64,000 nucleotides of DNA from G963665925 sp050596425 (GCF_050596425.1 NZ_CP192292.1:3658001-3722000); one strand, 5' to 3'. Positions 44,861-53,502 are shown, counted from the first letter of the stretch. Notes: generated by a model not told the origin, from the sequence alone. Program-made: numbers and translations.

Positions 44861-44911
44861 AAAAAAACCGCTTAAATCACGTATTATAATACATGATTTA
44901 AGCGGTTTTGT
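44861..44911. terminator. Bidirectional terminator (dps / endonuclease)
   Basis: CCGCTTAAATCA (44868-44879) and TGATTTAAGCGG (44893-44904) with an inner GTAT/ATAC pairing, A7 and TTTT flanks. Nearly the same sequence as 18006-18046. Confidence 0.88.
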
Positions 44912-44941
44912 CTTGTTATGGTGGATTTCCATGTTCTTGCT

Positions 44942-45988
44942 TTATGAAGCTTGTCCCCAAATTTCTTCCACCCATTCAGGATGGTCAATAAATGGATTGC
45001 GGTTGCCTTGATACTTTTCATATATCAAGTTGTTTCTTCTGCGCTCAAAATCGCTGACAGGATCCTCTTTATGCCACAATAGAAGGGTGGACAACTTGCC
45101 ATGATGGGGAGATTTGGTTTCGTTCATATACTCTACCAACTCCAAGTCAGGATCCCCATGTTCTCCTTCATAGCGTACAGCCATATAGAAAATCATTCTT
45201 GACACATCCCCCTTGACAGAATCCCTTGGTTCAAAGGAGTCTGAATCATGACGGCACAAAAGGGCTTCATGATGGGGTCCATCACTGTCATCAAAATTTT
45301 TGTTGTTACGACTGGAATTCACAGTCACATCAGCCGGCTTAATATGATGCAGATCCGTTCCCGCCCCAAGGCGTGTGCCGAAATCTCCATGAGATTTTGC
45401 CCAGACATGTTCTCTGTTCCAGTCGTCGCGCCCTGTTCCATTTGACGATTTCGGAACAGACTTCCCCGTATAAATCAAAATCACGTTGTTTTCATTCAAG
45501 GGGTCTTCATCAATCACTTTTAATGCGTCCCAAACTTCTTTATAGGACAGTTCTTCATGGTTATCTATAATATCGTTTAAAGCCACTTTAAGGGCCTGAC
45601 CGGTTTTACCTGATGCACTTTTATAATATGTGGTTAAGTCATAGGTGGCCAAGTTGAGATCCAACTCTTGAATCTGATCATTATCGACCCCTTGCAGGCT
45701 TTCACTATCAGTCACGCCCCCTAAAAGGCCGTCTAAATCAAGGTCTAAATCAAGACGCTTGCCTGCGCTTGACAAGGTCTTTTTGGTCCACCTTGAAAAG
45801 CCTTCCAAACTCCAGTTTGGCTTGAAGCCTTCAAGGTTTATAACTGTAACATCTGTACGGCTATCTGTCGTATACTTTTCCGGCAAAACAATAACCATCA
45901 TCGATGATAAAATCACAAAAATAAGCCCCATGCTTATCAGTCTTATGATTTGCTTAAAACGCATTTTCATCCTCTGTTTCACGCTCAA
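44942..45988 (-). CDS. Endonuclease I family nuclease, membrane-anchored or secreted
   Basis: 348 aa. One N-terminal hydrophobic segment (about 13-35) acts as signal or anchor. The C-terminal half is an EndA/endonuclease I domain: 'DDWNREHVWAKSHGDFG' with the catalytic His, 'TDLHHIKPADVTVNSSRNNK' and 'KGDVSRMIFYMAVRYEG'. An extracellular non-specific DNase that could scavenge DNA. Residues about 90-115 are an Asp/Leu-rich repeat (LDLDLDLDG) that might bind Ca2+ or simply be a linker. Confidence 0.9.
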   Translation of the reverse strand: MSVKQRMKMRFKQIIRLISMGLIFVILSSMMVIVLPEKYTTDSRTDVTVINLEGFKPNWSLEGFSRWTKKTLSSAGKRLDLDLDLDGLLGGVTDSESLQGVDNDQIQELDLNLATYDLTTYYKSASGKTGQALKVALNDIIDNHEELSYKEVWDALKVIDEDPLNENNVILIYTGKSVPKSSNGTGRDDWNREHVWAKSHGDFGTRLGAGTDLHHIKPADVTVNSSRNNKNFDDSDGPHHEALLCRHDSDSFEPRDSVKGDVSRMIFYMAVRYEGEHGDPDLELVEYMNETKSPHHGKLSTLLLWHKEDPVSDFERRRNNLIYEKYQGNRNPFIDHPEWVEEIWGQAS

Positions 45989-46037
45989 ACATGGACGTTT
46001 TCATGACGCCAGTTCTTACTTTAGTCTAAATAGTCGA

Positions 46038-46062
46038 AAAACCCACTCCGAAGAGTGGGTTT
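46038..46062 (-). terminator. infC-rpmI-rplT operon terminator
   Basis: CCCACTC (46042-46048) tetraloop-like CGAA GAGTGGG (46053-46059) with minus-strand T5. Confidence 0.9.
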
Positions 46063-46076
46063 AATATACATTATAA

Positions 46077-46433
46077 TTATGCACTTAGCTTAGCTTTTGC
46101 AGCTTCAACAAGCTTAGCGAAACCTTCTGGGTCATGGATAGCCATTTCAGAAAGCATCTTTCTGTTGATGTCGATCTCAGCTAGCTTTAGGCCGTGCATG
46201 AACTTTGAGTAAGATAGATCATGCATTCTTGTAGCAGCGTTGATACGAGCGATCCAAAGTCTTCTGAAATCTCTCTTCTTAAGTTTACGACCAATGTATG
46301 CTGAACGTAGAGATCTCATAACAGCTGGTTGAGCACATCTGAAGATTTTGCTCTTTGCGCCGTAGAAACCTTTAGCTAGTTTTAGAACTTTCTTATGCTT
46401 TTTCTTTGCGTTAACCGCACCTTTAATTCTCAT
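46077..46433 (-). CDS. rplT: Ribosomal protein L20
   Basis: 118 aa. Starts MRIKGAVNAKKKHKK and contains 'LKLAKGFYGAKSKIFR', 'AVMRSLRSAYIGRKLKKRDF' and 'WIARINAATR', standard L20. Binds 23S rRNA early in large-subunit assembly and, in Bacillus, represses its own operon by binding the leader. Last gene of infC-rpmI-rplT. Confidence 0.98.
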   Translation of the reverse strand: MRIKGAVNAKKKHKKVLKLAKGFYGAKSKIFRCAQPAVMRSLRSAYIGRKLKKRDFRRLWIARINAATRMHDLSYSKFMHGLKLAEIDINRKMLSEMAIHDPEGFAKLVEAAKAKLSA

Positions 46434-46459
46434 GGTTTAACCTCCTTCGGTAGTTTATT

Positions 46460-46657
46460 TTACAGGTATGGAAGTAGCTTACGTACTCTCTTCATATCGC
46501 CTTTAGAAACCATAGAAGATTTTCTTAGATTTCTCTTTCTCTTTGGTGACTTCTTAGTAAGGATATGGCTTGTGTAAGCGTGACCTCTTTTTAAACCACC
46601 TTTGGCAGTTAATTTAACTCTTTTAGCAGCACCTCTGTGCGTTTTCATCTTAGGCAT
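46460..46657 (-). CDS. rpmI: Ribosomal protein L35
   Basis: 65 aa starting MPKMKTHRGAAKRV with 'KRKRNLRKSSMVSKGDMKRV' near the C terminus, typical L35. Start at 46657 after AAAGGAGG; an earlier in-frame start adds six residues without support. Between infC and rplT. Confidence 0.97.
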   Translation of the reverse strand: MPKMKTHRGAAKRVKLTAKGGLKRGHAYTSHILTKKSPKRKRNLRKSSMVSKGDMKRVRKLLPYL

Positions 46658-46687
46658 GACTGCTCCTCCTTTCAATAGACGAATAAA

Positions 46688-47233
46688 TTATTTTTGAGCT
46701 GGTACAAAGAATACGATCATTTGGCGGCCTTCCAATTTAGGTCGACCCTCCATCTTACCTTCTTCAGCAATTGTCTCAGCAAATTTATTGAACACATCAT
46801 AACCAAGTCTTGTGTGACCCATTTCACGGCCCTTAAATCTTAGAGAGACTTTAACTTTATCTCCCTTACTTAGAAACTTTCTAGCATTGTTTGCCTTTGT
46901 TTCAAGGTCATGCTGTTCGATATTCAGGCTTAGTCGCACTTCTTTGATTTGAATTGTTTTTTGCTTTTTCTTAGCTTCTTTTTCTTTCTTTTGCATCTCG
47001 TACTTGTGCTTGCCGTAGTCCATGATTTTACACACTGGCGGTTTAGCCTGTGGTGCAATCTTTACTAGATCTAGCTTACTTTCCTGTGCAAGTTTGTATG
47101 CGTCTCTTGAAGACATCATACCAAGCTGTTCACCATTCTGATCAATAACACGTATTTCACGATCGCGAATCATTTCATTGATTTCTGTTTTCTTTTGGCC
47201 TTTACCAGCTTGTCTCGGATCTCGATTTCTGAT
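46688..47233 (-). CDS. infC: Translation initiation factor IF-3 (apparent ATC start)
   Basis: 181 aa. The N-terminal domain has 'EINEMIRDREIRVIDQNGEQ' and 'MSSRDAYKLAQESKLDLVKI', then 'AQAKPPVCKIMDYGKHKYE'-type linker ('PQAKPPVCKIMDYGKHKYEM') and the C-terminal domain with 'LNIEQHDLETKANNARKFL' and 'VSLRFKGREMGHTRLG'. The reading frame has no ATG near the right place. A GTG at 47240-47242 lies inside the AGGAGGTG site itself, while the ATC at 47231-47233 is eight bases after AGGAGG. Rare starts (ATT, ATC) are known for infC and allow IF-3 to limit its own synthesis. Confidence 0.93.
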   Translation of the reverse strand: MRNRDPRQAGKGQKKTEINEMIRDREIRVIDQNGEQLGMMSSRDAYKLAQESKLDLVKIAPQAKPPVCKIMDYGKHKYEMQKKEKEAKKKQKTIQIKEVRLSLNIEQHDLETKANNARKFLSKGDKVKVSLRFKGREMGHTRLGYDVFNKFAETIAEEGKMEGRPKLEGRQMIVFFVPAQK

Positions 47234-47277
47234 AAGGTACACCTCCTATACAACGAACTTATTGTCATCTGTGCATT

Positions 47278-47427
47278 AAAAAAAGCGGATTATAAAATCC
47301 GCTTGCAATCATCATAATATAGGCATTTTGTTGCCTTCATTAAAAATAATGCGTTACCATACGAACTCAATTGTTGTATGGTGGGAACGGATTCCATCTT
47401 GATGCATTCACTTTTTTTAACTGTACC
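47278..47427 (-). ncRNA. infC operon leader with terminator (probable L20 leader)
   Basis: The 5' leader of about 195 nt between promoter P2 and infC contains a terminator AGCGGAT / ATCCGCT (47284-47303) with minus-strand T7. Upstream are stems such as CCATACAA / TTGTATGG (around 47360-47385). By analogy to Bacillus this leader attenuates when L20 is in excess; I infer the class from position, not from a full structural match. Confidence 0.55.
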
Positions 47428-47433
47428 TCAACA

Positions 47434-47462
47434 ATGTTACCACTTCAAACCAACTCTGTCAA
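47434..47462 (-). promoter_or_regulatory. infC promoter P2
   Basis: Consensus TTGACA (47457-47462), 17-bp spacer, TAACAT (47434-47439) on the minus strand. Confidence 0.6.
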
Positions 47463-47490
47463 GTTAATCATCATCAGCAGCAACGGATAT

Positions 47491-47519
47491 AGTATATATT
47501 TGCTGAGGGTTTCTGTCAA
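47491..47519 (-). promoter_or_regulatory. infC promoter P1
   Basis: Consensus TTGACA (47514-47519), 17-bp spacer, TATACT (47491-47496) on the minus strand, 57 bp upstream of P2. Confidence 0.75.
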
Positions 47520-47534
47520 CACTTTTTTTTATTT

Positions 47535-49454
47535 TTATAAACAATTCTCTCGACTGGCTATTTCTTTTTTCACTGCGTCCACAAATGTCTCGAAGTTTTG
47601 AGCCCCCAGTTCCCCTTTATCCCTTGATCTCACGGAGATTGATTTCTCTTCCACTTCTTTGTCCCCAAGTATAAGCATATACGGATTCTTTTGAAGTTGA
47701 GCTTCACGGATCTTATAGCCTATTTTCTCACTTCTATCATCCACTTCAACGCGAATGCCCGCTTTTTGCATTTGAGCCTTGAGCTCATAGGCGTAGTCTG
47801 CATGCCTGTCCGCTATTGGTAGAATTTTGACTTGTACAGGTGCCAGCCATGTTGGAAACTTTCCTGCATAATGTTCAATAAGGATGCCTATGAAGCGTTC
47901 GATAGATCCATATACAACCCTATGAATAACAATTGGTTTGTGCTTTTCACCATCTGCACCTATATAATTGAGCTCAAATCTCTGTGGCAACTGCATATCA
48001 AGTTGAATTGTACCACATTGCCACGACCTGCCCAGACAATCAATCAAATGGAAATCTATTTTAGGTCCGTAAAAAGCACCGTCCCCTTCGTTAAGTTTAT
48101 AATCTAGACCCAGTTCATCGAGGGCGCCTTGAAGGGCAGACTCTGCCATATCCCATTCATCATCTGACCCCATAGACTTTTCAGGTCTTGTGGATAATTC
48201 CACATTATACTTAAAGCCAAATTTGGCATAAACTTCATCAATAAGTGTTGCCACATTTTTGATTTCATCTTTAATCTGCTCTGGCAACATAAATATATGG
48301 GCGTCATCCTGTGTGAAGGCTCGTACACGCATGAGACCGTGTAGCGCCCCTGAAAGCTCATGTCTATGAACCCTTCCAACTTCCCCAATACGGAGTGGGA
48401 AATCTCTATAGGACCGCATCTCCATGCCGTAAACAAGCATACCACCTGGACAGTTCATCGGCTTGATGGCATAGTCTTCCTCATCAATTTCCACAGTGTA
48501 CATATTTTCTTTGTAGTGATACCAGTGTCCCGATGTCTCCCATAGCTTTCTATTCATTATAAGTGGTGTTTCCACTTCCACATAGCCAGCGGCATTATGA
48601 ACCTGTCTCCAGTAGTCCATGAGCTCATTTTTGACAATCATACCGTTTGGTAAAAAGAATGGGAAGCCTGGTCCCTCTTCACGAAGAGCAAACAGCTTTA
48701 GTTCCTTACCGATTTTTCTATGGTCTCTTTTTTTGGCTTCTTCAAGCATTTCTAGGTGCTCATTTAATAGTTTGGCCTTTGGGAAGGATGTTCCATAAAT
48801 TCTCTGGAGCATTTTGTTTTTTTCATCGCCCTTCCAGTAAGCCCCTGCCACTGAAAGAAGTTTTATAGCCTTAACCTGCTTTGTGCTTGTCACGTGACAA
48901 CCTGCACATAAGTCTGTGAACTCCCCTTGTTTATAAAATGAAATAACAGAGTCTTCAGGCAGATCATTTATGAGCTCAACTTTATACGCTTCTCCTTTTT
49001 CCTTAACAAAATCGAGAGCCTGATCCCTTGGCAATTCAAAGCGCTCCAGTTCCAAATCCTCTTTTATGATTTTTTTCATTTCCGCTTCAATTTTTTCAAG
49101 ATCGTCTGGAGTAAATACGTGTTCAGAATCGAAATCGTAATAGAAGCCATTGTCTATAGCCGGACCTATGGCCAGCTTTGTGCCTGGAAACAGACGTTGA
49201 ACAGCTTGGGCGAGTATGTGAGAGCTTGTATGTCTAAAGGCGTGGGCGCCTTCGTCATCATCAAACTTCAAAATGTTAACCTCTGCATCTTCATTTAAAG
49301 GGTATGTCAAATCCACTGTCTTACCATTTACTTCCCCAACAACAGCTTCTTTGGCAAGACGTCCACTAATGCTCTTAGCCAGTTCGTATATTGTCGTTCC
49401 CTTTTCCACCTCGCGGACAGATCCATCTTTTAGAGTGATTTTAATCATGCTCAT
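47535..49454 (-). CDS. thrS: Threonyl-tRNA synthetase
   Basis: 639 aa. TGS domain (1-63), an editing/SAD domain with 'FRHTSSHILAQAVQRLFPGT', a class II core (about 245-540) with 'PMNCPGGMLVYGMEMRSYRD', 'HRHELSGALHGLMRVRAFTQ' and 'RVVYGSIERFIGILIEHYAG', and the C-terminal anticodon-binding domain (from about 542). Zn ligands Cys and His are in place. The ATG at 49454 follows GGAGGG. Controlled by a Thr T-box leader. Immediately upstream of the infC operon in the same direction. Confidence 0.98.
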   Translation of the reverse strand: MSMIKITLKDGSVREVEKGTTIYELAKSISGRLAKEAVVGEVNGKTVDLTYPLNEDAEVNILKFDDDEGAHAFRHTSSHILAQAVQRLFPGTKLAIGPAIDNGFYYDFDSEHVFTPDDLEKIEAEMKKIIKEDLELERFELPRDQALDFVKEKGEAYKVELINDLPEDSVISFYKQGEFTDLCAGCHVTSTKQVKAIKLLSVAGAYWKGDEKNKMLQRIYGTSFPKAKLLNEHLEMLEEAKKRDHRKIGKELKLFALREEGPGFPFFLPNGMIVKNELMDYWRQVHNAAGYVEVETPLIMNRKLWETSGHWYHYKENMYTVEIDEEDYAIKPMNCPGGMLVYGMEMRSYRDFPLRIGEVGRVHRHELSGALHGLMRVRAFTQDDAHIFMLPEQIKDEIKNVATLIDEVYAKFGFKYNVELSTRPEKSMGSDDEWDMAESALQGALDELGLDYKLNEGDGAFYGPKIDFHLIDCLGRSWQCGTIQLDMQLPQRFELNYIGADGEKHKPIVIHRVVYGSIERFIGILIEHYAGKFPTWLAPVQVKILPIADRHADYAYELKAQMQKAGIRVEVDDRSEKIGYKIREAQLQKNPYMLILGDKEVEEKSISVRSRDKGELGAQNFETFVDAVKKEIASRENCL

Positions 49455-49502
49455 ATCTTTCCCTCCTTCATACTGTACTTGTCACTTGCAAAATTTCAAA
49501 TA

Positions 49503-49788
49503 AAAAAGCCCATCACACAACATATCCATCTGGATACATTGGGACGAGGCTATCGCGGTTCCACCCAACTTAAGTGCAGGAAGCACTTCAGCTTTATTGG
49601 CTTTAACGTAGCTCTACGTTGACCTTTCACAAATAGGGTTAATCAGTCAAGGCTCAGGAGTGGTTTTCATATAGCTTGTAACAGAATGTTTTCAGCCTAC
49701 GACATTCCTCTCTTCGGTTACCCGGCCACATTACTTGTCTCCCTCACTGCCATGTGTTCGTTTTGAATTATGACCTAGCGTCATATTA
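49503..49788 (-). ncRNA. T-box leader of thrS (specifier ACC)
   Basis: T-box core GGGTGGAACCGCG (minus strand, 49554-49566), terminator 49503-49551 with GGGC and T6. Specifier ACC (Thr) at 49662-49664 followed by ACTCCTGAG. Occupies most of the gap 49455-49921. Confidence 0.93.
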
Positions 49789-49794
49789 ATAATT

Positions 49795-49823
49795 ATATTA
49801 TGCCTATTTGTTTATATTGTCAA
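49795..49823 (-). promoter_or_regulatory. thrS leader promoter
   Basis: Consensus TTGACA (49818-49823), 17-bp spacer, TAATAT (49795-49800) on the minus strand. Confidence 0.6.
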
Positions 49824-49921
49824 TAAATTCAGTAAATTTTCAAGTTGGCAATTGCACGATGACATTGAATACAAGTATAATGGTATAAAGTGGGTATGAT
49901 ATGAAGAAGGGGGACATAACC

Positions 49922-51271
49922 ATGACAGATAAAAAAGCTAAACTACGCCATATTCTATACCTTATTCTTCTCAGTACAGTTCTGCTGGGAGGATGCTCCA
50001 TAATCAATCAGGAAGAAAGGCAAGTCTCTGTTGGAGAAATGACAAATGATCTGATCAATTTCCAGGCCACACTCATGCAAACGCATCCCATGCTTCAAAC
50101 TGAAAGTCTGGACGCCGTCAAGCAAGATAATGAGCGGGTCCGTTTAAAAAATATGCAAATCAAACAGGAAATCATTGATGACTTCGCAAGCCTGCGTCAG
50201 TCTCTTACAAAAGATACAAGCCCAGAGGATCTTGTTTGGGCCCTTAAGAAAATTGTTTCAAAACTTGGAGATGAACACACTCATGTAAACATGACCACTG
50301 ACCAAAGAACTCTACCTGTCCGTTTCAAATTCACTTCGGATGGTCTTGTCACAGCAGATGATCACGCTTTGATTCCAAAGGGCAGTCTTGTCAAAAAAAT
50401 AAATGGAAAGTCTGTTTCTGATGTTTTAGAGGTCCTAAAAAGCGTGAGTCCACAAGGGCTTGATAATGTCCTTTACGGCGGTATCATTTCAAACCATTTA
50501 TACACCCAAAACTACTTAGAACATTTAGGTTTACTAGGTCCTAATGATACTGTTCAATTGGAGTTCATTAGTGGAAGGGGACAAGAGACATTATCCAGCC
50601 TTACTCTGGGGCGATACAAATTCCCTATGGAGGACAACTATGCCTATCACTTTGATCAGGCTTCATCCACAGGCCAGTTTGTCATAAAAAATTATATGAA
50701 TGTCTCTGAATTTGAAAAGGTCTGGGCTGCATTTATGGACGAATACCGGGTCATGCAACCTCAAAACTTGCTTATTGATGTCAGACAAAGCGTAGGGGGC
50801 ATGGATGAATATTACATTACAGATACCATCCTCTCTGCAATTGGTGTAGACACATATAAAACGCCATATCCTGGATTTTATAAAGAAGCCTATCAACAAG
50901 CAGAAACAGTGGTTGTAACAAAACACTACGACCCAATTTCTGTAGATAATTTATATGTGGCCATCAGCAACTACACAATTAGTGCTCCGACAATTTTTGC
51001 AGCCACAGTGAAAGAGAATAATTTGGGTACGGTCATCGGCCAACCGGTTGCCAACAATCTGGATTTTTATGCCTCTGGTTCATATGTTTTTGAACACCTA
51101 CCCATTCAAGCTGGTATAAGTGGGTTCAAACTTGAGTACGCTGGTTCAGAAGCGCCAACCGACCACCCTCTTCAACCAGATATTTCCCTTCCACTTTACG
51201 CAAAGCACATTCAAGCTGATATTGATCCTGTTATCGACTGGATCGAGCATGGTCAAGTGGCCTCAGACTAA
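49922..51271 (+). CDS. S41-like peptidase domain lipoprotein
   Basis: 449 aa. Lipobox LGGC about 27 residues in, so exported and lipid-anchored. The body resembles the tail-specific protease (S41/IRBP-like) fold: an N-terminal helical part ('LVWALKKIVSKLGDEHTHVN'), a central PDZ-like loop ('KKINGKSVSDVLEVLKSVSP'), then 'PQNLLIDVRQSVGGMDEYYI' and 'VAISNYTISAPTIFAATVKE' where the S41 core strands and nucleophile would be. I cannot place a catalytic triad with certainty, so it may be inactive. The ATG at 49922 follows AAGGGGG. Monocistronic. Confidence 0.7.
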   Translation: MTDKKAKLRHILYLILLSTVLLGGCSIINQEERQVSVGEMTNDLINFQATLMQTHPMLQTESLDAVKQDNERVRLKNMQIKQEIIDDFASLRQSLTKDTSPEDLVWALKKIVSKLGDEHTHVNMTTDQRTLPVRFKFTSDGLVTADDHALIPKGSLVKKINGKSVSDVLEVLKSVSPQGLDNVLYGGIISNHLYTQNYLEHLGLLGPNDTVQLEFISGRGQETLSSLTLGRYKFPMEDNYAYHFDQASSTGQFVIKNYMNVSEFEKVWAAFMDEYRVMQPQNLLIDVRQSVGGMDEYYITDTILSAIGVDTYKTPYPGFYKEAYQQAETVVVTKHYDPISVDNLYVAISNYTISAPTIFAATVKENNLGTVIGQPVANNLDFYASGSYVFEHLPIQAGISGFKLEYAGSEAPTDHPLQPDISLPLYAKHIQADIDPVIDWIEHGQVASD

Positions 51272-51335
51272 TGGCCTTTCCAACCCTTGCGGTGGACTTG
51301 CTCCATTCTTCATACACCACATTTGAATACGCCTA

Positions 51336-51382
51336 AAAAAGCCGTTCAAGTCTGTAATACTCACAGGACTGAACGGCTTTTG
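51336..51382. terminator. Bidirectional terminator (S41-like / DUF445)
   Basis: GCCGTTCAAGTC (51341-51352) and GACTGAACGGC (51367-51377) flanked by A6 and TTTT. Confidence 0.88.
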
Positions 51383-51423
51383 TATTTTAATGTTCTTATA
51401 ATGATCCCAGGTTCTTCATAAGA

Positions 51424-52020
51424 TTATATATAAAGAATGATCAGCCCTTGAACGACCCCTATAACAAAACCGATCAAACCGCCCAGGTACTCAATATGCT
51501 TAAGTTCTTTTTTTGCAATGCTCAAAATTATTTCTTCTAATTTTTCAAATGGAAAAGCATTGATCTTCTCTTCAATGATCAGGGCAATACTCACCTTTTC
51601 TGTGGCTTCATGGACGATTTTTTCACTGATTTCATTGATCATTTCATCTGCGTTTTCATCAATGGTGTCACCAATGAAACTCATAATCATCCCTTTCATT
51701 GCTGAGGGCACAAAGGGAGGCATTTTCATTTCAGCCAGCTCCATGATTCTCTTTTTAAGCGCTTCAATGATCATGGTCTTGTCAGAGCCTTCTATCATTT
51801 TATCGATGATCTCTTCAATAGAAATCAGTTCATTTTCAACAGTCTCACCGATGTTCTTGGCGATTTCTTTCTTACGTTTCGGCATAAGACCTTGCAAGGT
51901 CAGTTTTGTCAGTGGAATACGGACTGGTTCAATGGGTCTAAAAAGCAGTTTTATAGCTATAACATTTGTCGTCCAGCCAATGAGGGCTCCGACCGTTGCA
52001 AGTATGAATAATTTCAGCAT
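51424..52020 (-). CDS. DUF445 family membrane protein
   Basis: 198 aa. Membrane segments at both ends (about 2-22 and 178-198), with a long amphipathic helical middle. Family marks: 'GALIGWTTNVIAIKLLFRP' and 'LQGLMPKRKKEIAKNIGETV'; the end 'YLGGLIGFVIGVVQGLI' mirrors the start. Related to Bacillus YheB; function unknown, but the size is about half of the longest members. Confidence 0.85.
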   Translation of the reverse strand: MLKLFILATVGALIGWTTNVIAIKLLFRPIEPVRIPLTKLTLQGLMPKRKKEIAKNIGETVENELISIEEIIDKMIEGSDKTMIIEALKKRIMELAEMKMPPFVPSAMKGMIMSFIGDTIDENADEMINEISEKIVHEATEKVSIALIIEEKINAFPFEKLEEIILSIAKKELKHIEYLGGLIGFVIGVVQGLIILYI

Positions 52021-52102
52021 AACTTCCCTCTCTTATAAAATAGTTTTGTGTCTTGGTCATTTTATAAATTTACCGAGGAAGATTATAACACATTCTATTG
52101 AA

Positions 52103-53371
52103 TCAAGCCACCACGCCCCGTTTGTTTTCAAACTTAAGGTGGGCCCCTGTCTCCATTATTTTTTCTATTCGGTCCACCAAATCCACCACGTCTACAAATC
52201 TTGTATACAGGGGAACAGGTGCAAGACGAATAATATTTGGTTCCCTATAATCAGGAATTATCCCTGCTTCTTTCATGGCCTCGTTTATCCGGGCAGCTTC
52301 CTTATGAACAAGGGCAACATGCCCACCCCGTTTCTCAGGATTTCTTGGTGAACCCACTGAAAAGTCATAGACACCCAAACGCTCATCAATAAGCTCTATC
52401 AGACTTTGGGTCAGTAAGATAGACTTTTCTCTTAAGGCTGCCATACCACATGTTTCAAACTGCTTAAAAGACCCCATGAGACCAGCCATACTTAGGATGT
52501 GTGGTGTCCCAACTTCCCAAGCAGACGCCGTGGTCGAAGCTTCAAAATTTAAGGCTAGGTTGAACTGCTTGTCTTTCCTGTAACCGAACCAGCCCGCCAA
52601 AGCCGGTCCATTTTTCAAATGCATTTCATGGACAAATAAGCTAGCGGCTGCTCCTGGTCCCCCATTAAAGTATTTATAATTACACCAGAAAGCAAAATCC
52701 ACACCCCATTCATGAAGGTTATGTTCCACTGCCCCTGCTGAATGAGACAAATCCAGTCCAATGTAGGCACCACATGCATGGGCCGCCTTGACTAGAGTTT
52801 TCATGTCTAAAAGCTGTCCACTTCTATACAAAACACCCGGTAAAAGAACCAGAGCCACCTCTTCACTCAAATTTGATACAATATTGTCTTCGCTTAAGGT
52901 TAAACCATCTTCACTGGAGACAAAAACCATATGGTCTTCTGGATCAAGACCCGCTTGTTCTAGAAAGCTACGCACCGCATAGATATCTGTCGGAAAGTTT
53001 AAGCTGTCTACAAGAATTTTTCTCCTCTGCCCAACAGGCTTGTAGAAGGTTGCCAAAAGCAAGTGTAAATTAAGGGTTGTCGAGCTATGTATCGTGATTT
53101 CCTCTGGTTTGGCGCCCATGAGAGGGGCTTGGCACTTGGAAAGTCTCTCAGCCATGTAAAACCAGTTCTGGTCAGCTTCCATCCAACCTCTTATCCCTAG
53201 TTTCTTCCAATCTTCAAGACTTGTGTCAATATATTCTTTCGCGTCTTTTGACATAAGTCCCAAAGAATTTCCATCCATATACAACTCACCATTATTGATG
53301 TAAAACCTGTCTCGCATCCCCCCGATAGGGTCATTTCTATCAAGCTTTTCAGCTTGTTCTCTTGTCAGCAT
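52103..53371 (-). CDS. kynU: Kynureninase
   Basis: 422 aa, PLP-dependent aminotransferase-fold hydrolase that splits kynurenine to anthranilate and alanine. Signatures: 'YMDGNSLGLMSKDAKEYI', 'VDSLNFPTDIYAVRSFLEQA', 'IGLDLSHSAGAVEHNLHEWG' and the PLP lysine in 'FWCNYKYFNGGPGAAASLFV', then 'GWFGYRKDKQFNLALNFEA'. No other tryptophan-catabolic genes are present, so it may scavenge external kynurenine or supply anthranilate. Lies downstream of a marR gene with a striking operator between them. The ATG at 53371 follows GGAGGTGA. Confidence 0.95.
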   Translation of the reverse strand: MLTREQAEKLDRNDPIGGMRDRFYINNGELYMDGNSLGLMSKDAKEYIDTSLEDWKKLGIRGWMEADQNWFYMAERLSKCQAPLMGAKPEEITIHSSTTLNLHLLLATFYKPVGQRRKILVDSLNFPTDIYAVRSFLEQAGLDPEDHMVFVSSEDGLTLSEDNIVSNLSEEVALVLLPGVLYRSGQLLDMKTLVKAAHACGAYIGLDLSHSAGAVEHNLHEWGVDFAFWCNYKYFNGGPGAAASLFVHEMHLKNGPALAGWFGYRKDKQFNLALNFEASTTASAWEVGTPHILSMAGLMGSFKQFETCGMAALREKSILLTQSLIELIDERLGVYDFSVGSPRNPEKRGGHVALVHKEAARINEAMKEAGIIPDYREPNIIRLAPVPLYTRFVDVVDLVDRIEKIMETGAHLKFENKRGVVA

Positions 53372-53417
53372 GTGGTCACCTCCGAAATTTAATAGTGGCT
53401 CATTTCAACTTAGTCAC

Positions 53418-53470
53418 ATTATATATTTAGCCCCCTAAATATTCAAGAATTTATTTAGGGGGCTAAATAT
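53418..53470 (-). promoter_or_regulatory. kynU promoter with twin palindromic operators
   Basis: TTGAAT (53441-53446), exactly 17 bp, consensus TATAAT (53418-53423). Operator 1 (53423-53442) reads ATATTTAG-CCCC-CTAAATAT (plus strand) and fills the spacer. Operator 2 (53451-53470) reads TTATTTAG-GGGG-CTAAATAT, 28 bp away, with the central tetramer reversed. Together they also form a long hairpin. The adjacent MarR protein is the obvious candidate binder. Confidence 0.7.
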
Positions 53471-53502
53471 ATTTACCGTCATAAAATAGTCTCATATAGA
53501 AT

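Noticed and set aside
46688..47242. GTG start for infC at 47240-47242
   Set aside because: The GTG is inside the AGGAGGTG ribosome binding site, so no upstream site is left for it.
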